34,737 bases of DNA from Methylobacter sp. (GTDB lineage Bacteria; Pseudomonadota; Gammaproteobacteria; Methylococcales; Methylomonadaceae). Below the pieces are notes generated by a model, which saw only the letters and a list, made by a program, of their open reading frames with translations, did no database searches and was not told the origin of the DNA. The position numbers and the translations under genes were made by a program. The stretch spans positions 37,310-72,046 of the forward strand of contig JAPLRU010000108.1 in assembly GCA_026399025.1 (NCBI GenBank). Direction: 5' to 3'. This document shows positions 25,917-33,363 of this stretch, one piece after another (the first letter of the stretch is position 1; every line of letters starts with the position of its first letter).

Positions 25917-27728
25917 TCAGGTATGCTCTTCAGCCAGTTTTGCGACAAACTCATCGACAAATACATGCATATCCGCTGAAACGACTTTGATGCGACTGCC
26001 TAAATAGTTGTATCCGAACAAGGCGGGAATCGCCACGGTAAGACCGGCCACCGTGGCCGCTAAAGCGGCGGCAATACCCGGAGCAATCGAGTTAACATTA
26101 ACCTCGCCGCTCACCGCAATCGCGGCGAAGGTAATCATAACCCCGACCACAGTACCCAATAACCCCAGGAAAGGCCCCCCACTGATCGCAATAGTCAATA
26201 ACACCATTTGCGAATTCAGTTTTTGCAATTCCCTGACCAACACCGCATCCATAGAGGCTTTAACGGCGGCCATAGCGCCTGCCGACAAGGCTCGCGGCAC
26301 ATCGGAACCTGCACTTTTGCTTAGCCGTTTATTCATCTCCTGAACACCGACATGATAAATTCGGTAAATGGACGATCCCGCAAAACTACCGGCATCCGAC
26401 GTTAATGAAAACAACAACGGCGAATCATCGAATTCCTCATCGGCTTCATTTTGCTCGCTATTCAGTTTCGAAATATCATCTGCGCCAAGCTTGCTGAACG
26501 CCTGCTCGAATTTTTTGTTCTCTCCCACAATTTTACTGATGACTATCGCCTTGGCGATCATCACCATAAAACTGATCACAAACATAACGCCGAGTATGCC
26601 GATGATCACCCAGCCGTCTATCGTTACATTATTCAGCGTCGATACAATGTAAGACTCGCCCTCTTCCGCATCCGGCGTAGCGTCTTCGCCATACGTTAAG
26701 GCCGCGGAATTGGCCCCTTGCATCAAGACCTCGAATTTTATTGAGTTGACGTCACGGGCGGTTTTAAAGACAGAAAACTGATCTATCAAGCCGGAAAAAC
26801 CTCGGGCTCCTGCGGCGTCGGCGCCAATCGTCATATCGCCGCTTAACTCCGCCAATGCAACCGGAAAGCTGCCGGCGATAGTGCCGTCAATGTAGATAAC
26901 AAAATTATCGGCGGTGGCAACCAACGCAAGATGGTGCCAAGCGTCCGCGGCAACCGTAAACTGAGCTGAAAACTCCTGTTTAACGCCCGCTGCATTAGTG
27001 ATTTCGAGATAAGGCGTTTGTTCTCTTATCGCCAGCGTTACCGTGTTGGCGGTTCCGGTTCTCTGGAACAACACAGTGTTTTGTTGGTGGGCTTGATCGC
27101 ATTTCAACCACGTTGCCACCGTCCAACCGGTTGCCGGCGACATTTGCAAAGCCGGCGTCGCCGCTATGCGAACAATTTGATTGCCTTGAAAAGCCGCCGC
27201 GCCGCCGATCAAACCATTTTCCATAGTGCTGGCCGTGACTTCGGACGGGTTAACGGCATTGGCCGTTAAATCCCTAACCCCGGTGGCGTCGAATTGATAG
27301 CTAAGAATCTGGCTGACGTCATAAGACCCCGCTGCATCCTGCGCATCGACAGCGGTGGCATTGCCGTAATATAACCAAATACCGGGCTCGGCGGATTTAG
27401 CAATATCCTTAGGCAACTTAACCCAGATCAAAGCCATTTCATTAACCGGGTCGAGTTTTTCGATATAAAACTTCAACGGCGTTTTTTCATCGTCCGCCAG
27501 CACCCGAATATCCTTGCCTTTCTCGGCAAGATCCGCAAAAAAGGTAAAATTACCGGTATGCAAACGCACTAACGCAAATGCATCGCCTGGAATATTGACG
27601 CCGTCTTGTTGAAGCTTTTTCGCATCAAGACTTATTTTTTTCTTGTATCCCCAGTCGTCGTTCCACCAGGCCGATGCCACCGAAGGGATCAGGGTTAAAA
27701 GAATCAATAAAAGACCGAACCGTTTCAT
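25917..27728 (-). CDS. ExbB/TolQ proton channel fused to DUF2341 and LamG-like domains
   Basis: A 603-residue fusion. Residues 1-20 are a Sec signal peptide (ending SVASA). Residues 45-125 match DUF2341, with DIRVLADD, LIWVKLP and GIWLYYGNATA. Residues 140-335 are a LamG/concanavalin-like beta sandwich, with WTVATWLKC, DAWHHLALVAT and FVIYIDGTIAGSF. A membrane helix (372-397), a cytoplasmic stretch and then the MotA/TolQ/ExbB channel domain (about 480-590) follow; the latter has the signature GPFLGLLGTVVGVMITF and two further helices. The topology fits ExbB, with the added domains in the periplasm. A GCGAGG ribosome binding site precedes the ATG. First gene of the cluster with exbD, the TonB-like gene and the porin. 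A glycan-binding role for the LamG part is inference. Confidence 0.9.
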   Translation of the reverse strand: MKRFGLLLILLTLIPSVASAWWNDDWGYKKKISLDAKKLQQDGVNIPGDAFALVRLHTGNFTFFADLAEKGKDIRVLADDEKTPLKFYIEKLDPVNEMALIWVKLPKDIAKSAEPGIWLYYGNATAVDAQDAAGSYDVSQILSYQFDATGVRDLTANAVNPSEVTASTMENGLIGGAAAFQGNQIVRIAATPALQMSPATGWTVATWLKCDQAHQQNTVLFQRTGTANTVTLAIREQTPYLEITNAAGVKQEFSAQFTVAADAWHHLALVATADNFVIYIDGTIAGSFPVALAELSGDMTIGADAAGARGFSGLIDQFSVFKTARDVNSIKFEVLMQGANSAALTYGEDATPDAEEGESYIVSTLNNVTIDGWVIIGILGVMFVISFMVMIAKAIVISKIVGENKKFEQAFSKLGADDISKLNSEQNEADEEFDDSPLLFSLTSDAGSFAGSSIYRIYHVGVQEMNKRLSKSAGSDVPRALSAGAMAAVKASMDAVLVRELQKLNSQMVLLTIAISGGPFLGLLGTVVGVMITFAAIAVSGEVNVNSIAPGIAAALAATVAGLTVAIPALFGYNYLGSRIKVVSADMHVFVDEFVAKLAEEHT

Positions 27729-27734
27729 TTTTTT

Positions 27735-27756
27735 CCTCGCTTATATTAGTGCGAGG
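27735..27756 (-). promoter_or_regulatory. Hairpin covering the ribosome binding site of the fused exbB gene
   Basis: CCTCGC (27751-27756 on the minus strand) pairs with GCGAGG (27735-27740), which contains the GAGG ribosome binding site seven bases before the ATG. The loop is 10 AT-rich bases. Such a stem could limit translation start. Confidence 0.5.
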
Positions 27757-28012
27757 ATTATTGCAAAGATTCATTACAGAATTATGACGTCGGATAATAA
27801 GCTTGGCTTAAGTTGTTCGCCGGGTTCGGTCGGAGAAAAAGCGATGTCCGGAACCGAAGCTAACAGTCCTGGGTCATCCCATAGCCGCTTTAAAATACAG
27901 TTAACAATGACCTAACCTGTCGTCGCGACGTGTTATTGTGTGACTATTACTTGGCAATACAACCGATACCGGGATACGATTTTAATCATTAACCGCAAAA
28001 GAGACAGGCCCC

Positions 28013-28187
28013 ATGCCCAACATATCCCGGCAAGAAGCTCAAAATAGACGCGCCCAGGATTAATCAATTCAGTTGAACAAGGCGAAGGCTATTCAATCAA
28101 CATCAATGACTTGTAACTATGAGCGAAGATTTTAACAATCCGTTACCCGATAGTTTTTGGCTAGGCGATGGTGGAAGCGCTTCTTGA
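28013..28187 (+). pseudogene. Possible gene remnants upstream of the Uma2 gene
   Basis: Three short coding-like pieces lie close together. ATG at 28013 opens 16 codons (MPNISRQEAQNRRAQD). A frame shifted from it reads LINSVEQGEGYSININDL up to a stop, directly followed by an ATG at 28119 that opens 22 codons (MSEDFNNPLPDSFWLGDG...) before a stop at 28185. The stop-ATG spacing looks like an old operon junction, so these may be the end of one lost gene and the start of another. Nothing is recognisable with confidence. The rest of 27757-28249 shows no gene. Confidence 0.3.
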
Positions 28188-28249
28188 TGCTTATGCCGTC
28201 ATTTGACCCGAAAACATCCGCATAAAATCAAAACCGCAAGGAAAATCCG

Positions 28250-28834
28250 ATGGCCCTCAATTATGCAACCCACAAAATAAGCGCAGAAGACTATCTACAA
28301 GGTGAAATGCTTGCCGAATTCAAGCATGAGTACATCGACGGTGAAGTTTATGCAATGGCTGGCGCGAGCGAATATCATAATTTGCTGTCTGCTAATATTC
28401 TGACTGAATTAAAAAACCAATTAAAAGGCCAATCCTGTAAAGTCTTTATGGCCGATATGAAAGTCAAAACCGAGCAGTGTTTTTTCTATCCCGACGTGAT
28501 GGTGGTTTGCCAAGCCGATAACGAACACGCGTATTACAAGACCTCGCCGATTATTATCGTCGAGGTGCTATCAAAAACCACGCGCCGCTTCGATCAGATG
28601 GTTAAACGCTTGCGTTATCAAAATATTCCCAGCTTGGAAGAATATGTCTTAATTGAACAAGATAAAGGCGAAATTCAGGTTTTCAGTAGAAAAGACGCGT
28701 GGCAACCTTGTTTTTATTATTTGGGCGATGACATCGTTTTTCATTCATTAAATGTCACGGTGCGCGTCGAGGATATTTATTACCAAGTCGATAATGAGGA
28801 TGTGCTGGCTTTTTTACAAAGCCAATCCTCATGA
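28250..28834 (+). CDS. Uma2-family (DUF820) putative endonuclease
   Basis: A 194-residue protein of the Uma2 family, which has a PD-(D/E)XK nuclease fold but no proven role in most bacteria. Signatures are the N-terminal HKISAEDYLQGE, FKHEYIDGEVYAMAGAS, then YPDVMVVC with Asp82 and IIIVEVLS with Glu105, followed by YVLIEQ. The putative catalytic residues are therefore present. AGGA lies nine bases before the ATG. The family is very abundant in cyanobacteria and spreads horizontally. It starts a group of small accessory genes. Confidence 0.87.
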   Translation: MALNYATHKISAEDYLQGEMLAEFKHEYIDGEVYAMAGASEYHNLLSANILTELKNQLKGQSCKVFMADMKVKTEQCFFYPDVMVVCQADNEHAYYKTSPIIIVEVLSKTTRRFDQMVKRLRYQNIPSLEEYVLIEQDKGEIQVFSRKDAWQPCFYYLGDDIVFHSLNVTVRVEDIYYQVDNEDVLAFLQSQSS

Positions 28835-28922
28835 AAAACTGAGCTTTTCGCTGGTTTTGCATGGAACAATGAAACAAGATTCCAAGCCTTTTAGCATTTT
28901 TATCATTAGAAAAGAGAAACTT

Positions 28923-29192
28923 ATGCCCACTATCAGTATGTTTTACGGCATCATCATTCGGATGATGTTTTTTGATACGAAGCAACATCATTTGCCACAT
29001 ATTCATGTTGAATATCAAGGCGAAAAAGCCATATTCACTATTCCGGACGGTGAATTGCTGGAAGGCTCGTTACCCGCAAAAAAAACGAGCTTGGTCAAAG
29101 CCTGGATTATTCTGCACGAAGAAGAATTGATGGCCGATTGGACACTGGCGGTTAATGGCGAACCTGTTTTTCAAATCAAACCGTTGCAATAA
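28923..29192 (+). CDS. DUF4160-family small protein
   Basis: An 89-residue protein with the DUF4160 signature: MPTISMFYGIIIRMM, then HHLPHIHVEYQGEKAIFTI and a C-terminal AWIILHEEELMADW. Start ATG at 28923 matches the family beginning and has AAAGAGA upstream; the longer open frame begins inside the Uma2 gene. The DUF2442 gene begins five bases after the stop. DUF4160 and DUF2442 genes often occur as a pair and have been proposed to act as a toxin-antitoxin-like unit; the function is not established. Confidence 0.85.
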   Translation: MPTISMFYGIIIRMMFFDTKQHHLPHIHVEYQGEKAIFTIPDGELLEGSLPAKKTSLVKAWIILHEEELMADWTLAVNGEPVFQIKPLQ

Positions 29193-29196
29193 TTTT

Positions 29197-29439
29197 ATGC
29201 TACTTGATGTGATTGCTGTAGAAGCATTATCCGATTATCGTTTGTTGCTCACCTTTGAAAACAACGAACAGAAATATTTTGATATGAAGCCCTATTTAAA
29301 TGCTACCGTCTTTCAACCGCTAAAAAATCCCGGTTTTTTTAAACTCGCGCGGATTGATTACGGCACAGTAACATGGCCTAACGAGATTGATATTGCGCCG
29401 GAAACGCTTTATGAGCTTTCACAAGCACCCAAACAATAG
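29197..29439 (+). CDS. DUF2442-family small protein
   Basis: An 80-residue protein of the DUF2442 type: LLDVIAVEALSDYRLLLTFENNEQKYFDMKPYL region, then FFKLARIDYGTVTWPNEIDIAPETLY, both characteristic (quoted segments read in parts). Start ATG at 29197 fits the family; the longer open frame overlaps the DUF4160 gene. Partner of the DUF4160 gene. 29440-29602 follows with only a 16-codon open frame (29549-29599), not called. Confidence 0.86.
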   Translation: MLLDVIAVEALSDYRLLLTFENNEQKYFDMKPYLNATVFQPLKNPGFFKLARIDYGTVTWPNEIDIAPETLYELSQAPKQ

Positions 29440-29602
29440 AGATTCGCTTTTTAAACAGCGAGGCAAGTAAAAAGAAACGCATACATGATCGAATTGGGGC
29501 AATAAAATTAGAGAAATTATTCATCGCTATAGTCAGCATTCATTAAAAATGTGGCTAATGATGATCGGGATGTCTTTGTTAATCGGGATTTATGGGTAAA
29601 TC

Positions 29603-30064
29603 ATGCAGATATGGGTTGATGCGGACGCCTGTCCTAAGGCGATCAAAGATATTTTATTTCGAGTTGCAGAGCGTACTGGAATTACTACAACTTTAGTGGC
29701 CAATCAGTTTTTACCGACTCCGCCGTCGCGCTATATCAAGTTTTTACAGGTCAGCTCCGGCTTCGATGTGGCTGATAACGAAATCGTTAAAAGATTAACT
29801 GTTGGCGATTTAGTGATTACCGGCGATATTCCGCTGGCTTATCAAGCGGTTACCCAAGGCGGTCATGCCATAAATCCGCGTGGTGAGCGCTATACTGAGG
29901 ACAATATCAAGGAGCTGTTAAATATGCGCGATTTCATGGAGTCGTTACGCTCTAGCGGGATCACTACAGGTGGACCTTCGGCATTAAATTCACGCGATAT
30001 ACAGGCGTTTGCGAATCAGTTGGATAGGTTTCTGGTTCAGCAGGATGGGAAAAAGGGGGGTTAA
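29603..30064 (+). CDS. yaiI: YaiI/YqxD family (DUF188, UPF0178) protein
   Basis: A 153-residue protein of the conserved YaiI/YqxD family, which resembles NYN/PIN-like nucleases but has no firmly known activity. The N-terminus [16 protein letters not shown] has the family Asp-rich motif. [25 protein letters not shown], and [12 protein letters not shown] follow in the usual order. Length is normal. The conserved acidic residues are all present, so it is likely functional. Confidence 0.92.
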   Translation: MQIWVDADACPKAIKDILFRVAERTGITTTLVANQFLPTPPSRYIKFLQVSSGFDVADNEIVKRLTVGDLVITGDIPLAYQAVTQGGHAINPRGERYTEDNIKELLNMRDFMESLRSSGITTGGPSALNSRDIQAFANQLDRFLVQQDGKKGG

Positions 30065-30369
30065 TTTACCTTAATGCAGTTTAATTTATCACTCAATGCT
30101 GGGGTTACGCTGCAAAAAAAACGGCCACTAAAAATAGCTTCTTCCTACAAAAACCTGACGAATGCTTGTCGGCCACCAAGAGATGATCAGGCATTTCACT
30201 GCAATGCCAAGTGCGTGCTTTAAAGCCGCCGTTCAATTAGGTTCGCCATAATCCGGCAGTGAAAAGCGGGCTTTCAACGGCGCTCACGTGAAATTAACTA
30301 TTCAGCTACTGCAAAGTTGATGCCCAGCCCGCTCCCATGCATAGTATCCTCGCCAGTTCCCCTACCTAT
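30065..30369. other. Intergenic region yaiI-tpm
   Basis: 305 bases between convergent genes. I see no gene or strong hairpin terminator; only short imperfect inverted repeats around 30225-30285. Confidence 0.45.
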
Positions 30370-31008
30370 TTATCGGCTTTGCAGCAACCAAGCGGTTTCC
30401 GTTGACGCGGCTTTCCCCCTCAATCCACCCGCGACATTCTTGCCTTCAACAGAGTTCAATTGGTAAGCAGCGCCATAATGCCGCTTTACTTCGTCCGCGT
30501 TAACCGAAAACGGAGGGCCGGCTATCAGCCGTTGGTCGTATTCATAAGTGATCAGCAACTGCGACGCTGTGTCGGTTATGTTCATCAGGTGCGACGTATA
30601 TTGCTCTCGTACACCGGCCGGCAAGGCAACTAAAGCGGCGCGATCATATATCGCGTTGACGGGCCCAAGAAATTCAGCAGACACATCAAAAATATCGCCC
30701 ACTAATAGGTCAATATCTTTAGCGCTGTAGCGGACCAATTTTTCAACTTTAGAGATTTCCGGCTCTAAGCCAAGTTCTTTAAACAACTCGTTAACGGCGA
30801 GTTCGCTCAATTCCGCTCCAACAACGCGGTAATCGTGGGCAAGCAACCAGGCAATATCACGCGTTTTACCGCACAACGGCAGGAATACACGACTGCCCTT
30901 TGCCGGATTTAATTTTTCGAAATGTTCTACTAGAAATAGATTCGCCTCACTTTCATGAAAAGCAATATCGCCCCGTTCCCATTTTTGATGCCAAAAACTT
31001 GCTTCCAT
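30370..31008 (-). CDS. tpm: Thiopurine S-methyltransferase
   Basis: SAM-dependent methyltransferase of the TPMT family. The 212-residue protein opens with the signature SFWHQKWERGDIAFHE, has the SAM-binding motif RVFLPLCGKTRDIAWL (40-55) and GAELSELAVNELF, then IYDRAALVALP. Bacterial members can methylate selenium and tellurium oxyanions as well as thiopurines; the substrate here is not shown. It is divergent from a MerR-family gene and has a promoter of MerR-controlled type. Its length is slightly shorter than the Pseudomonas enzymes (about 218). Confidence 0.92.
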   Translation of the reverse strand: MEASFWHQKWERGDIAFHESEANLFLVEHFEKLNPAKGSRVFLPLCGKTRDIAWLLAHDYRVVGAELSELAVNELFKELGLEPEISKVEKLVRYSAKDIDLLVGDIFDVSAEFLGPVNAIYDRAALVALPAGVREQYTSHLMNITDTASQLLITYEYDQRLIAGPPFSVNADEVKRHYGAAYQLNSVEGKNVAGGLRGKAASTETAWLLQSR

Positions 31009-31043
31009 ATCGTCTCCTTAAATGCTTCAAGTATAAATAACAT

Positions 31044-31060
31044 GCCATTAACTTAATGGC
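31044..31060. promoter_or_regulatory. Palindrome in the tpm leader
   Basis: GCCATTAACTTAATGGC is a perfect inverted repeat with 8-base arms around one central base. It lies in the predicted 5' untranslated region of tpm, and could be a protein-binding site or an RNA hairpin. Confidence 0.5.
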
Positions 31061-31091
31061 TTAAGTGTTGTGCTAAGTTGTGTTCCGGGCT

Positions 31092-31122
31092 AGGATAAAA
31101 GCTCAAGTCGACTTTAAGTCAA
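31092..31122 (-). promoter_or_regulatory. MerR-type promoter of tpm with 19-bp spacer and operator
   Basis: On the minus strand TTGACT (31117-31122) and TATCCT (31092-31097) are separated by exactly 19 bases. The spacer contains the palindrome AAGTCGACTT (31105-31114). A long 19-bp spacer with a central dyad is the hallmark of promoters that MerR-family activators open by DNA distortion. The regulator gene is divergent and next door, so it very likely controls this promoter. Confidence 0.75.
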
Positions 31123-31147
31123 GCATTAATTACGACAGGTGAAAATA

Positions 31148-31567
31148 ATGGATATAGCTGAGGTCGCAAAGGCATCCGGATTACCAGCCTCAACATTACG
31201 ATTTTATGAAGAAAAAGGCCTGATCCGGTCAAACGGCCGCCTTGGTTTGCGCCGTCTATTCAGCGCCGATGTTATAGAGCGGCTGGCTTTAATATCTTTG
31301 GGGCGTAACGCCGGTTTCTCGCTGGATGAGATTGGGGAAATGTTTACTCCTGAAGGGCCTGACATTAATAGAGCGCTGCTTTTAACCAAGGCAGATGAAT
31401 TGGACGGAAAAATTAAAGAACTGACGGCGATGCGCGATGGGCTCCGTCACGCAGCGGCCTGCAATGCGCCAAACCATTTTGAATGCCCAAAATTTCTTCG
31501 TCTCCTCCGGGTCGCCGGTAAAAACCGAGGTAGGCAGCCCAATAAACTGAAGGAAAAACAAACTTAA
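31148..31567 (+). CDS. MerR-family transcriptional regulator
   Basis: A 139-residue regulator with the MerR winged helix-turn-helix (MDIAEVAKASGLPASTLRFYEEKGLI region, residues 1-26, then GLRRLFSADVIERLALI), a dimerisation helix and a short C-terminal effector loop. Cys105 and Cys113 are seven residues apart with Pro after the second (C-x7-CP), the spacing of the metal-binding loop in CueR as I recall it. Thus a soft-metal or metalloid inducer is possible, but not proven. The ATG at 31148 was preferred over GTG at 31139 because AGGTG sits eight bases upstream of it. It is divergent from tpm, whose promoter carries a matching operator. Confidence 0.88.
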   Translation: MDIAEVAKASGLPASTLRFYEEKGLIRSNGRLGLRRLFSADVIERLALISLGRNAGFSLDEIGEMFTPEGPDINRALLLTKADELDGKIKELTAMRDGLRHAAACNAPNHFECPKFLRLLRVAGKNRGRQPNKLKEKQT

Positions 31568-31678
31568 GCGAGGAGTGCCGCTTATGTAAAACAGACAAAT
31601 TTAAATGCTCGCATAGACTCATCACATTCGCCATAAAGCGACAGTTTTATCGTATCGAATAGCAGATGCTGAAAACTT

Positions 31679-32290
31679 ATGAAAGAATCAAAAATGTTTT
31701 ATGTTACGGAGTCCTATACCTTCGAAGACATTATAAAAAAATCGCGATTTATCAGTGTTATTTTCCCCTGCACCAGTAATGACGCGGTTTTGCATCAATT
31801 AAAAACCTTACACGCCGAACATCCACACGCAAATCATATTGCCTTTGCCTTCCGCATAAAAACAAATGACGGCATTATTTATCGGTTTCATGACGCAGGT
31901 GAGCCTACCGGTACCGCAGGCAAACCGATTTTTCAATACCTTGAAGGCAAAAACATCATGAATGCGCTCATTGTCGTGATCCGTTATTTTGGCGGAGTAA
32001 AGCTGGGAGCCGGAGGGCTTAACAGGGCTTATGGTCATATGGCGAAGCAAGTGATTGATACATCGACATTACAACCTTACATAGAAATGACAACACGTCG
32101 TTTCACGCTTGATTATGAAAGATTCCAGTCTTTCGATTACGCATTGAAAAAAGTTAATGGGCAAATTATTGAGCAAGTATTTGCCGGGCAAATTCATCTA
32201 ACCGTTACCTTACCTATTGAAAATCAATGGGAACTGGAAAGCCAATTTGCGCCTGCGACCGGCGGCGTTATAACACATCCGTTTTCCTAA
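31679..32290 (+). CDS. yigZ: YigZ/IMPACT family protein
   Basis: A 203-residue protein of the conserved UPF0029/IMPACT family, whose precise bacterial role is not settled (nucleic-acid or translation related). Signature block: HDAGEPTGTAGKPI, then VVIRYFGGVKLGAGGLNRAY, near perfect to the family pattern; an N-terminal KKSRFISVIFPC and a C-terminal DUF1949-like half follow the usual order. Start at 31679 or at the ATG 31694; neither has a clear ribosome binding site. Monocistronic as far as seen. Confidence 0.92.
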   Translation: MKESKMFYVTESYTFEDIIKKSRFISVIFPCTSNDAVLHQLKTLHAEHPHANHIAFAFRIKTNDGIIYRFHDAGEPTGTAGKPIFQYLEGKNIMNALIVVIRYFGGVKLGAGGLNRAYGHMAKQVIDTSTLQPYIEMTTRRFTLDYERFQSFDYALKKVNGQIIEQVFAGQIHLTVTLPIENQWELESQFAPATGGVITHPFS

Positions 32291-32402
32291 ACGACGCGGT
32301 AAATAACACTCCAAACGAAATACACAATTTGTATCAATGCCTCTCCGTGCTAAACAATCAGTTGCTTTGGCATTGTTCTGGCGTAATCAGCAGAGGTATA
32401 AG

Positions 32403-32681
32403 GTGATAACTTTCAAAAAAATAGTATGTGGGAGTATTTGCATCATAAGTCTGTCCGGCTGCGCGACTTTTAAAACTTTAAATGCTGATCTTCCGTTAGC
32501 TCAGCGCATGTTTATTTATACTGGAACCCGGCTTGATTGGGCGGCATTAGCAAAAAACGAGGTCGCCCTCAGGAAATTTAAAGTAGAACCGCCGAGTTAT
32601 CCCTTAGCCGATTTGCCGTTAAGTTTCGCTTTGGACTCTTTGTTTTTACCGTTAGCGGTCTGCGCTGAGATTTTTCACTGA
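32403..32681 (+). CDS. YceK/YidQ-like lipoprotein (DUF1375)
   Basis: A 92-residue lipoprotein. Starting at GTG 32403, preceded by AGAGG at a good distance, it has a hydrophobic signal and the lipobox LSGC (modified Cys20) followed by AT. The body MFIYTGTRLDWAAL and YPLADLPLSFALDSLFLPLAV matches the DUF1375 family of small envelope lipoproteins such as E. coli YceK and YidQ, whose function is unknown. An upstream ATG at 32337 is in frame, but lacks a ribosome binding site and would place charged residues before the signal. Confidence 0.82.
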   Translation: MITFKKIVCGSICIISLSGCATFKTLNADLPLAQRMFIYTGTRLDWAALAKNEVALRKFKVEPPSYPLADLPLSFALDSLFLPLAVCAEIFH

Positions 32682-32745
32682 TGACAATAACTATGCGACT
32701 GCTTGTCATCCTAATATTAAGTTTACAGATATTTTATAACCGGCG

Positions 32746-32931
32746 ATGGCGTTTACAGCTATTCCACAGGTTTTACCGGCACACGCCAAAACCGAGATGC
32801 GTTCTATCCCGCAACAACTATCCTACCGGGCCGAAATAGGCCGTGCCGCGCTGGGCAGCCCGGACTTGCCCATCGAGTTCGTGCGCGACACTTTAATAGC
32901 CATGGAAGATGAATCGAAGCCTTTCGAATGA
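32746..32931 (+). pseudogene. ParD-like antitoxin fragment
   Basis: An open frame of 61 codons. From about residue 14 on (AHAKTEMRSIPQQLSYRAEI, then GRAALGSPDLPIEFVRDTLI and AMEDESKPFE) it resembles ParD-like antitoxins, which have RSIPxQIEYW and NPDLxFxFIxDIL patterns. The usual N-terminal strand for DNA binding is not recognisable, so it is probably truncated or degraded at the 5' end. No toxin gene is next to it. The family call is from memory of the pattern and is moderate. Confidence 0.5.
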
Positions 32932-32983
32932 CCCGATGCATGAATTGTGCTGCTTGAGCAAAAGCCCGCCGTCATCAGTTTGT

Positions 32984-33064
32984 GTAGGTTGGACAAACAG
33001 CCTTATCGTTTGCCCAACAGTAACCACGCAATAATGTTGGGCAGAAAAGCGTTGCCCAACCTAC
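32984..33064. repeat. GTAGGTTGG inverted-repeat element
   Basis: The ends GTAGGTTGG (32984-32992) and CCAACCTAC (33056-33064) are inverted copies, and inside them TGCCCAAC and GTTGGGCA form another 8-bp inverted pair. It resembles the dispersed 'GTAGGTTGGG' intergenic repeat family. It lies amid gene remnants. Confidence 0.65.
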
Positions 33065-33083
33065 CCGGCTGTCGTGCGGTTCG

Positions 33084-33218
33084 TACCTCACCACACGCTA
33101 TGTCGAAGCGCACGGTACGCGGTTTGCGCTTATAAAAAATGGGCAAATCGAAAGTGACGACTATAATGCTATACGTAGCAAGGTTATACCCGGTATTGCG
33201 CCGTCACTGACACCATGA
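33084..33218 (+). pseudogene. Orphan C-terminal coding fragment
   Basis: 44 codons read open to a TGA at 33216 and look protein-like (YVEAHGTRFALIKNGQIES, then DDYNAIRSKVIPGIAPSLTP), but there is no plausible start and the reading runs upstream into the repeat at 32984-33064. I do not recognise the family. It may be the tail of a gene cut by that repeat. The rest of 32932-33363 shows nothing else. Confidence 0.3.
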
Positions 33219-33363
33219 CATTGATTATTAGTGCTTATTTTAAAAATATAAAATACCGGTTATGCTTTTTGCTTGATGCATAAATAAAGCCTAACTCAAC
33301 ACGCCCATTGCCAAGATAACCATCCGGCATGATTCTTTTAATTCCCAACGTAGAGACATTATC

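Noticed and set aside
29549..29599. A 16-codon hydrophobic open frame (MWLMMIGMSLLIGIYG) before yaiI
   Set aside because: Too short, no ribosome binding site and no recognised family, though a small membrane peptide cannot be fully excluded.
32947..33135. A 62-codon open frame on the plus strand
   Set aside because: It runs across the GTAGGTTGG repeat and has no protein-like composition.
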